The notes below the pieces were generated by a model. It saw only the letters and a list, made by a program, of their open reading frames with translations, ran no database searches and was not told where the DNA came from. Below are positions 7,396-13,881 of a stretch of DNA of 22,495 nt, in pieces. The position numbers and the translations under genes are program-made. Each line of letters opens with the position of its first letter. Positions within the stretch are counted from its first letter, which is position 1. The stretch lies in NCBI GenBank assembly GCA_021732545.1, contig JAKFUW010000020.1, positions 1-22,495 of the forward strand, given 5' to 3'. This DNA is from Alphaproteobacteria bacterium (GTDB taxonomy: Bacteria; Pseudomonadota; Alphaproteobacteria; Rickettsiales; UBA3002).

Positions 7396-8690
7396 TGCCA
7401 CCCAAGCGCATTCAAGCAGACCTCGCGGAGCTACAACATAAAAGCGAGATGCTAGTGGCGCTGGTACAGTTCGGTGTGCTTGTTCTATTGGCGTTACTTT
7501 ATTTCCTTTCACCCGCTGGCCATGCGCCCGATGCGCCTGTACGTTCTGCGCCTTTGGGACTTGGGCTTTTTGCTATTCTTATTTTGGTACGGATATGGTT
7601 TGCCTATACGCGTCAATTAACGCCGCTTTTTCTTGGTTTTTCAGTTATTACTGAAATGTCGCTGCTCATATTTACCATCTGGACATATCACCTGCAATTT
7701 GAAGCGATGCCGACGGTGAATCTCAAAAACACTCATATTGCCTATGTTTTTGTGCTGATTGCACTCAGGGGACTGCGCTTTGAGCCGATATGGGTGATTT
7801 TGTCTGGTCTTACTGCGGCGATTGGCTGGGCGCTCATCGTTGTCTATACGCTGCACACGTCTGGCCCGGAAATCATCACCTGGGATTATGTGACCTATGT
7901 CTCCACGCGCAGCCTGCATCCTGGTGGTGAGTTCGATAAAATTCTGACCATATTGTTAGTAACCGGTATCACCGCTTATACCCTCAAGCGCGCGCGCGAT
8001 ACATTGTTTACTGCCGTCAGCCAATCGCAAGCAACGAAAGATTTATCGAAGTTTTTTGATGTGGATGTCGCCAAAAAAATCACCGGATCTGAAGAAGGAT
8101 TGGTCGCCGGCTACGGTGAAATCCGCAAAGCTGCAATTATCTTCACTGATATGCGTGGCTTCACTAAAGCATCTGCACATTTAACAGCAACTGAGCTGAT
8201 CGGCTTGCTCGGCGAATATCAGAAACTCCTCATCCCCATCATTCGCAACCATGGCGGCAATATCGATAAATTCATGGGCGATGGTATTCTGGCAAGTTTC
8301 GGCGCGGTGAGCCCAAGCGAAACCTATGCGGCAGATGTATTGCGCGCGGTGGATGATATTCAAATAGCATCCAATGCGTGGACTAAAGAGCGCCAGTCAA
8401 AGGGCTTGGTTCCCGTTGCTATTGGCGCAGGTATTGCCGTGGGTGACGTAGTATTCGGCGTAATTGGTCATGAAGACCGCCTGGAATATACGGTTATTAG
8501 TGAAACAGTGAACCTCGCTGCAAAACTCGAAAAACATAATAAAACTGAAAATGCCAAAGCGCTCACCACAAAAACGGCACTTGATTTAGCCATTGCCCAA
8601 GGTTACCTACCGCCATCCCCTAAAGAAATCCGCCTGGAACGTAACGTTGCAGGAGCGAGCGAACCGATTGATGTCGTGGTGCTCGCATGA
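7392..8690 (+). CDS. Membrane-bound class III adenylate/guanylate cyclase
   Basis: A 432-residue protein. The N-terminal half (about residues 20-200) has about five to six hydrophobic segments forming a membrane sensor I do not recognise by name. The C-terminal half is a class III cyclase catalytic domain: IIFTDMRGFT carries metal-binding Asp253, DKFMGDG has Lys293 and second metal ligand Asp297, and EYTVISETVN has Thr367 and the conserved Asn374. The Lys293/Thr367 pair fits ATP as substrate (cAMP product). The residue four after Asn374, normally a transition-state arginine, is Lys378, which may lower activity. The gene is coupled at both ends by 4-base overlaps. A cyclic-nucleotide-binding protein lies two genes downstream, the likely receiver of the signal. 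Confidence 0.87.
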   Translation: MMPPKRIQADLAELQHKSEMLVALVQFGVLVLLALLYFLSPAGHAPDAPVRSAPLGLGLFAILILVRIWFAYTRQLTPLFLGFSVITEMSLLIFTIWTYHLQFEAMPTVNLKNTHIAYVFVLIALRGLRFEPIWVILSGLTAAIGWALIVVYTLHTSGPEIITWDYVTYVSTRSLHPGGEFDKILTILLVTGITAYTLKRARDTLFTAVSQSQATKDLSKFFDVDVAKKITGSEEGLVAGYGEIRKAAIIFTDMRGFTKASAHLTATELIGLLGEYQKLLIPIIRNHGGNIDKFMGDGILASFGAVSPSETYAADVLRAVDDIQIASNAWTKERQSKGLVPVAIGAGIAVGDVVFGVIGHEDRLEYTVISETVNLAAKLEKHNKTENAKALTTKTALDLAIAQGYLPPSPKEIRLERNVAGASEPIDVVVLA

Positions 8691-9055
8691 CTGAGCTGGC
8701 CATCCTTTCCGCGTTGATGCTCAAGCATTTAATCTGTGATTATCCGCTGCAAACGCCCTATCAGTTTATGAACAAAGGCATTTACGGACACCCTGGCGGT
8801 TTATTGCATGTGGGCATTCATGCGGCAGGCACTCTCATCGCGTTATCGTTTTTTACGTCATTTTTAACGGCACTTGGTTTAGCCCTGCTTGATGCCTTCA
8901 TTCATTATCACATCGATTGGGCAAAAAATAAAATCAACCGCCGCTTCAACCTCAAATCCACTGGCGGCGCTGGCTTCTGGATTACATTTGGGGTGGATCA
9001 ATATCTGCACCAAATGACGTATATTTTATTGATTTATTTACTGGTGCACCCATGA
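8687..9055 (+). CDS. DUF3307 family membrane protein
   Basis: A 122-residue histidine-rich integral membrane protein with about three to four hydrophobic helices. The pattern KHLICDYPLQT near the N terminus, then GGLLHVGIHAAGT, a LLDAFIHYHIDWAK stretch and a C-terminal DQYLHQMTYI, is that of the DUF3307 family, whose function is unknown. The histidines in or next to predicted helices could bind metal, but that is speculation. It overlaps the cyclase stop by ATGA and its own stop overlaps the next start in the same way. Production should therefore be tied to the cyclase and to the cyclic-nucleotide receiver. Confidence 0.8.
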   Translation: MTELAILSALMLKHLICDYPLQTPYQFMNKGIYGHPGGLLHVGIHAAGTLIALSFFTSFLTALGLALLDAFIHYHIDWAKNKINRRFNLKSTGGAGFWITFGVDQYLHQMTYILLIYLLVHP

Positions 9056-9942
9056 CTAATGCTAACATAGATTTACAAGCACTATCATTATTTGCCCAAC
9101 TTGACCCAGCGGCACTATCAGCATTAAAGCCGTTGCTAGAAACGGTTCATTTTGCACCGGGGCAAACAATACTCATCGAAGGTGAAGCGGGTGATTGCTG
9201 TTATATCATCCTTCAAGGTCGCGTGAAATTTCTTACAAAAACAGCCAACAAAGAAGAGCTTGTTCTAGGTGAAGCTGGAAAAGGCGAGTATTTCGGAGAA
9301 TTATCGATGCTAACAGGAGCTCCACGTGCTGCGCGCGTGATTGCACTTGAAGCCACACAAGCTTTATCCTTAAAATTTGATGTGTTTAAAAACTTTCTGC
9401 TCGCACATCCGCATGCTGCCATTGATGTCTTAAAAACACTGGCTATTCGGTTACAAAAATCAGATTCTCTACTGCAAGAAAGTGACACTAAAAATGTCAA
9501 TCAGATCGATGATGCACGGATGACGTTGGGAGATCGCATCAGTGACGCATTGGCAAACACCATCGGCAGCTGGGCTTTTATTGCCTCACTCAGCGTGATT
9601 CTTATTATTTGGGTAGGTTGGAACACCATCGCCGCCATTCATAACATGATGAATGCCGCACACCCATGGCCAGCATGGGATGCCTATCCCTTCGTGTTTC
9701 TTAATTTAGCATTATCGTTTTTGGCGGCATATTCTGCCCCAATTATTATGATGAGCCAAAACCGCGCCGCCAGCAAAGATAGGCTCGCTGCTGAAATTGA
9801 CCATGATACGAATGTAAAATCCGAAGTTCAAATAAGCCAACTTATGAAACGGCTTGATGATTTGGAAAAGAGCATCAATTATAAAAATATTGAAAGTGAT
9901 ACGCCTTGCGGCTTGCCCCGCACTAGTGGAAAAGGCATTTAA
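9052..9942 (+). CDS. Cyclic nucleotide-binding domain / DUF1003 membrane protein
   Basis: A 296-residue protein with two parts. Residues about 10-140 form a CRP-like cyclic-nucleotide-binding domain whose phosphate-binding cassette is complete: FGELSMLTGAPRAARV with Glu83 for the ribose and Arg92 for the phosphate. Residues about 160-270 match DUF1003: GDRISDALANTIGSW, two transmembrane helices (about 176-197 and 218-240) and the hallmark APIIMMSQNRAASKDR. A helical tail follows. There is no DNA-binding domain, so it is not a transcription factor. Most likely it is an inner-membrane protein whose activity responds to cAMP made by the cyclase encoded two genes upstream. The output of DUF1003 is not known. 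It is the last gene of the run, followed by a large palindromic element. Confidence 0.85.
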   Translation: MTNANIDLQALSLFAQLDPAALSALKPLLETVHFAPGQTILIEGEAGDCCYIILQGRVKFLTKTANKEELVLGEAGKGEYFGELSMLTGAPRAARVIALEATQALSLKFDVFKNFLLAHPHAAIDVLKTLAIRLQKSDSLLQESDTKNVNQIDDARMTLGDRISDALANTIGSWAFIASLSVILIIWVGWNTIAAIHNMMNAAHPWPAWDAYPFVFLNLALSFLAAYSAPIIMMSQNRAASKDRLAAEIDHDTNVKSEVQISQLMKRLDDLEKSINYKNIESDTPCGLPRTSGKGI

Positions 9943-9975
9943 AAAAACCAAAGTCTATCGTCGTTTAAATAAATA

Positions 9976-10083
9976 ATTCCCCATTCAGCGAAAATGGGAG
10001 CTTTTGAGATCCGCAGCGCAGTGTACATTTTAGTACATGAGCAGCGCAAGCGCAAAAAGCTGACATTTGCAGCCATGGGGAAT
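9976..10083. repeat. 108-bp imperfect palindromic element
   Basis: The outer arms ATTCCCCAT (9976-9984) and ATGGGGAAT (10075-10083) are perfectly complementary. Inner arms AGCTTTT (9999-10005) and AAAAGCT (10055-10061) pair, and near the centre TGTAC and GTACA flank a six-base loop (about 10022-10037). It lies 33 bases after the cyclic-nucleotide-binding gene and before the DUF5681-like gene. It could end transcription of the ten-gene run or be a mobile palindromic repeat. No second copy exists in the window, so its repeat status is inferred from its structure. Confidence 0.6.
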
Positions 10084-10172
10084 GATTAAGTGAAATGACA
10101 ATATTTTCCCCTTCCTCGTTGCATCAAACGCATGCACTGTTTGAGCGCATCATTTTATTTTCAAGGTTTATC

Positions 10173-10616
10173 ATGCCGCGCGCACCCAAAAAACCACCCA
10201 CCAAACCATCATCTGGTAGCATGCTCGACCAATTGCTGCGCGAGTTGCAGCAAAAAACGTCCTTGCAAGAGGGTGCCAAAAAACGCCGCATCACCAAGGG
10301 TCAGGCGTTGGTGAAAAGCATGGTCAATGAAGCGCTGGATGGCGATCAAAAAATGCTGGCTGCTGTGCTTAAACTCGCCGAAAAACTCGATACGTTGCAG
10401 GCGCAAAAAACATCCATGAAGCCCCCCGTTTCATCACTCACCACCGCCGCGCAATGGCACATATTATTTGCGTTTTATGCGCGCTATAAGGGATTAATTG
10501 AGGCGCAGATTGAACAGTTCAAAGCTGATGATCCGCATTATTGGGGGTTTGAATGGGCAAGCGAGCCATCGCCGGGTGACGCACCATGGCACGCTGATTT
10601 ACACAGCGAAACCTAG
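10173..10616 (+). CDS. Small DUF5681-like hypothetical protein
   Basis: A 147-residue protein with a basic, proline-rich N terminus (PRAPKKPPTKPS). A helical segment near residues 48-77 (RRITKGQALVKSMVNEALDG...) resembles DUF5681, a short domain often seen in phage-like or mobile contexts. The C-terminal half contains an aromatic helix and an acidic tail and is not recognised. The frame is open back to ATG 10095, but that start has no Shine-Dalgarno, overlaps the palindrome's flank and adds residues of poor character. ATG 10173 has AAGG six bases upstream and begins a sensible protein. No phage genes surround it and its function is unknown. Confidence 0.55.
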   Translation: MPRAPKKPPTKPSSGSMLDQLLRELQQKTSLQEGAKKRRITKGQALVKSMVNEALDGDQKMLAAVLKLAEKLDTLQAQKTSMKPPVSSLTTAAQWHILFAFYARYKGLIEAQIEQFKADDPHYWGFEWASEPSPGDAPWHADLHSET

Positions 10617-10655
10617 CCTAACCCTAGAAAACTGCTAATATTTTACCGAATTTCG

Positions 10656-10683
10656 TTGCGTAAGCTGCACAATCCGCTATAAC
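10656..10683 (+). promoter_or_regulatory. Putative sigma-70 promoter of typA
   Basis: TTGCGT (10656-10661) and TATAAC (10678-10683) are separated by 16 bases, predicting a transcript start near 10690 and a leader of about 20 bases before ATG 10709. A GGAG element lies in that leader. Confidence 0.5.
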
Positions 10684-10708
10684 GCCGCCTCAACTGGAGA
10701 ATGGTGCA

Positions 10709-12538
10709 ATGCAACAAGCTATACGAAATATCGCGATTATCGCGCACGTCGATCACGGGAAAACCACGCTGATCGATTCGCTGCTACAACAAACCGGAAC
10801 CTTCCGCGAGAACCAGCAGGTCACCGAGCGCGTGATGGATTCTAATGATCTCGAAAAAGAGCGCGGCATCACCATTTTGGCCAAATGCACTTCGGTGAAT
10901 TTTCAAGGCACGCGCATCAACATCATCGATACCCCCGGCCACGCCGATTTTGGCGGCGAGGTGGAGCGTATTTTATCGATGGCTGACGGCGTGGTGCTGC
11001 TGATTGATTCAGCGGAAGGCCCATTGCCACAAACCAAATTCGTGCTCACCAAAGCACTCGCCAAAGGCATTCGCCCGATTGTGTTGGTCAATAAAATCGA
11101 CCGTTCCGATGCGCGCCCCGATGAAGTGCTCAACGAAGTGTTTGATTTGTTCGTTGCGCTCGATGCCAGCGACGAACAACTTGATTTTCCGGTGATGTAT
11201 GCATCAGGCCGCGATGGTTGGGCAGCCGACTCACTCGAGGCCCCGCGTGAAACGCTGACCCCTTTGCTCGAGCTGGTGATTAACCATGTACCTGCGCCGC
11301 AAGTGGACCCCGATGCGCCCTTTTCTATGTTGGTGACCTTGCTTGAATCTGACCCGTATCTGGGTCGCGTGCTCACTGGTAAAGTCTATAGCGGCAGCGC
11401 CACCATCAACATGCCAGTCAAAGCGATGAGCTTAGACGGCAAAACGCTGGAAACCGGACGCCTCACCAAATTGCAAACCTTTGCTGGCGTGCAACGCGTG
11501 ATGGCTGAGAAAGTCTATGCGGGCGATATTATTGCGATTGCAGGAATGCAAGAAGCGTCGGTGGCCGATACCATTTGCGATCAATCGGTGAGTGTGCCGA
11601 TTACCGCCGCACCCATCGACCCGCCCACTATGGCGATCACCATCCACGTTAATGATTCGCCTTTTGCAGGGCAAGAAGGCACCAAAGTCACCTCGCGCAT
11701 GATCCGCGACCGTTTGCTTGCCGAAGCCGAAACCAACGTAGCAATCACTGTCACCGAAACCGCAAACTCCGATGCGTATGAAGTCGGTGGGCGCGGTGAA
11801 TTGCAGCTTGGTGTGTTGATTGAAACCATGCGCCGCGAAGGATTCGAGCTTTCCGTATCGCGCCCACGGGTGCTGTATAAACATGACGAAGCGGGCAATT
11901 TGTTGGAACCCATCGAAGAAATCCTGATTGACGTGGATGAAGAATATTGCGGCGTGGTGGTTGAGAAAGTCAGCATGCGCAAAGGCCTTATGACCGATAT
12001 GCGTCCATCGGGCGGCGGTAAAACCCGCATCACGTTTCATGCGCCGTCACGTGGACTCATCGGTTATCAGAGCGAATTCCTCACCGACACGCGCGGCACC
12101 GGCATGATGAACCGCATGTATCTGGGGCATGAAAATTACAAAGGCGATTTAGGTGGCCGCAACCGTGGCGCACTGATTTCAACTGAGCAAGGCGAGGCCG
12201 TGGGCTTTGCAATTTTCAATCTGCAAGAACGTGGATCGATGTTCATCAAACCACAAGATAAAGTCTATTGCGGGATGATTGTGGGCGAACATAGCCGCGA
12301 TAATGATCTGGAAATCAACGTGCTCAAAGGCAAGCAGCTGACCAACGTGCGTGCATCAGGCACCGATGAGGCGATTCGTTTGGTGCCGCCGCGCATTCTC
12401 ACACTGGAGGATATGATCTCCTACATCGAAGAAGATGAGTTGGTGGAAGTGACTCCTAAAACCCTTCGCCTGCGTAAAAAGTTGCTGGACAGTAACGAGC
12501 GTAAGAAACTGCAGCGCGCGAGCAAAAAGGTTGGCTGA
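10709..12538 (+). CDS. typA: Ribosome-associated translational GTPase TypA/BipA
   Basis: A 609-residue translational GTPase related to EF-G that acts on the ribosome and supports 50S assembly and stress or cold growth. The G1 motif AHVDHGKT is at residues 12-19, the RGIT switch follows, G3 DTPGH is at 74-78 and G4 NKID at 128-131. Downstream come the beta-barrel and the EF-G-like domains with GRGELQLGVLIE, then the BipA-specific C-terminal domain (APSRGLIGYQSEFLTDTRG). Length is normal for the family (about 600-615). A promoter-like pair lies just upstream, and the gene appears to stand alone, followed by a hairpin repeat. Confidence 0.96.
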   Translation: MQQAIRNIAIIAHVDHGKTTLIDSLLQQTGTFRENQQVTERVMDSNDLEKERGITILAKCTSVNFQGTRINIIDTPGHADFGGEVERILSMADGVVLLIDSAEGPLPQTKFVLTKALAKGIRPIVLVNKIDRSDARPDEVLNEVFDLFVALDASDEQLDFPVMYASGRDGWAADSLEAPRETLTPLLELVINHVPAPQVDPDAPFSMLVTLLESDPYLGRVLTGKVYSGSATINMPVKAMSLDGKTLETGRLTKLQTFAGVQRVMAEKVYAGDIIAIAGMQEASVADTICDQSVSVPITAAPIDPPTMAITIHVNDSPFAGQEGTKVTSRMIRDRLLAEAETNVAITVTETANSDAYEVGGRGELQLGVLIETMRREGFELSVSRPRVLYKHDEAGNLLEPIEEILIDVDEEYCGVVVEKVSMRKGLMTDMRPSGGGKTRITFHAPSRGLIGYQSEFLTDTRGTGMMNRMYLGHENYKGDLGGRNRGALISTEQGEAVGFAIFNLQERGSMFIKPQDKVYCGMIVGEHSRDNDLEINVLKGKQLTNVRASGTDEAIRLVPPRILTLEDMISYIEEDELVEVTPKTLRLRKKLLDSNERKKLQRASKKVG

Positions 12539-12544
12539 TTCTAA

Positions 12545-12594
12545 CCTCTCCCACTGGGAGAGGTCGAAAGCGCGTAGCGATTTCGGGTGAGGGT
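12545..12594. repeat. Intergenic double-hairpin repeat between typA and kbl
   Basis: A perfect 9-bp stem (CCTCTCCCA, 12545-12553, with TGGGAGAGG, 12555-12563) is followed by a second arm pair, CGAAAGCGC and GCGATTTCG (8 of 9 complementary), and a GGGTGAGGG tail. The layout is that of an intergenic repeat found in many proteobacterial genomes. There is no downstream T-run, so it is not a classical terminator, though it may stabilise the typA transcript end. Confidence 0.6.
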
Positions 12595-12629
12595 AGACTC
12601 TACTGATCGATCATGCTATTTTCTCCTTC

Positions 12630-13811
12630 ATGATTCACATCACCCCACTTGATGCCCAGCTTTCCGCAGAACTGGATGCTCTCAAACAAGCCGGAACCTA
12701 TAAGGCGCTGCGCACCATTTCCAGCCCGATGGACACATCGGTGAGCATGGAAGGCCGCGATAATATTTTGATTTTATCGGCTAATAATTATCTGGGGCTC
12801 GCCAATCACCCGCAAGTGATTCAAGCAGGAAAAGACGCTCTGGATGCTTACGGTGCAGGCACGGCGTCGGTGCGGTTTATTTGCGGCACTTTTACCATTC
12901 ATGCGCAGCTTGAAGCGGCGCTCGCGGGGCTACATCGCACTGGGGCCGCCATCACCTATCCATCCTGTTGGCAAGCCAATACCGGCATCATTCCTGCACT
13001 CACAGGCGAGCAGGATGTCATCATCGCCGATGCGCTGAATCATGCCTCGTTGATTGATGGCTGCCGCATGAGCAAAGCACGCCGTATGATTTACAAACAT
13101 GCCGATATGGATGAACTCAAAACCAAGCTCATCGAGGCGCAAGGCGCACGCCGTATTTTAGTCGTGACCGATGGGGTGTTCAGCATGGAAGGCTCCATCG
13201 CGCCGCTACCTGAGATTGTGAGTTTATGTAAAGAATTTGGCGCAACGCTGATGATGGATGATTGCCACGGCGTGGGAGCCATCGGCGAATATGGTCGTGG
13301 CACGGCGGAATATTTTGGATTGGAAGGTGAAGTGGATATAATCAGCGGCACACTCGGCAAAGCACTGGGCGGCGCAGCGGGTGGATATATCTGCGCGTCG
13401 CAACCGATTATCGATATGCTGCATCAAATTTCGCGCCCGCAATTATTTTCAAACGCCCTGCCTGCAACCGTTGCCGCAAGCTCGCTCAAAGCGATTGAAA
13501 TTTTAAACAATGAGCCACAGCGCTTAGTACGATTACGCGAGGTGGTGCGACAATTACGCGAGGGACTCACCGCGCTTGGATTCAATCCACTCGAGGGCAA
13601 TTCAGCGATTATCCCGATTATCATTGGCGAAACCGCCGATGCGATTGCGATGAGTAAAAAATTGCTGGAACAGGGCATTTTCATCACCGGCTTTGGCTTT
13701 CCCGTAGTGCCAGAAGGTGCGGCGCGCCTTCGCATTCAGGCCTGCGCCACGCTGACCGATGCACAGATTGATCGTGCACTTGATGCCTTTGCAGCGGTGA
13801 AGAAAAAATAG
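12630..13811 (+). CDS. kbl: Glycine C-acetyltransferase (2-amino-3-ketobutyrate CoA ligase)
   Basis: A 393-residue PLP enzyme of the alpha-oxoamine synthase family. It cleaves 2-amino-3-ketobutyrate with CoA to glycine and acetyl-CoA, the second step of threonine breakdown. SANNYLGLANHP near residue 50 and ASVRFICGT near residue 78 are typical of Kbl and argue against 8-amino-7-oxononanoate synthase. MMDDCHGVG holds the PLP-contacting aspartate and histidine. SGTLGKALGG carries the PLP lysine at residue 244. No threonine dehydrogenase gene is adjacent. ATG 12630 has no Shine-Dalgarno (the preceding bases are pyrimidine-rich), but no better in-frame start is visible. Confidence 0.92.
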   Translation: MIHITPLDAQLSAELDALKQAGTYKALRTISSPMDTSVSMEGRDNILILSANNYLGLANHPQVIQAGKDALDAYGAGTASVRFICGTFTIHAQLEAALAGLHRTGAAITYPSCWQANTGIIPALTGEQDVIIADALNHASLIDGCRMSKARRMIYKHADMDELKTKLIEAQGARRILVVTDGVFSMEGSIAPLPEIVSLCKEFGATLMMDDCHGVGAIGEYGRGTAEYFGLEGEVDIISGTLGKALGGAAGGYICASQPIIDMLHQISRPQLFSNALPATVAASSLKAIEILNNEPQRLVRLREVVRQLREGLTALGFNPLEGNSAIIPIIIGETADAIAMSKKLLEQGIFITGFGFPVVPEGAARLRIQACATLTDAQIDRALDAFAAVKKK

Positions 13812-13880
13812 TGTCACCCCGCATTTATTGCGAGGTCTCCACAAGACAGCAGGAGATGCCGCAATGAATGCGGCATGACA
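13812..13880. repeat. 69-bp palindromic element between convergent kbl and acsA
   Basis: Two 29-bp inverted arms (13812-13840 and 13852-13880) surround an 11-bp centre and agree at about 24 of 29 positions. The ends are TGTCA and TGACA. The right arm matches the end of the insertion inside acsA at 15170-15198 in 25 of 29 positions, so the two are members of one repeat family. It overlies the intergenic space of two convergent genes, starting inside or beside the kbl stop and ending just before the acsA stop, and could act as a two-way terminator. Confidence 0.8.
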
Positions 13881-13881
13881 T

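Noticed and set aside
10095..10172. Longer start for the DUF5681-like gene at 10095
   Set aside because: No Shine-Dalgarno, and a start beside the palindrome. The ATG at 10173 has AAGG at good spacing and a sensible N terminus.
11432..12040. 202-codon open frame on the minus strand within typA
   Set aside because: It lies wholly inside typA, which has full family motifs, and its product is composition-biased without recognisable features.
12545..12563. Rho-independent terminator after typA
   Set aside because: The stem is perfect but is followed by no T-run; it fits an intergenic repeat better.
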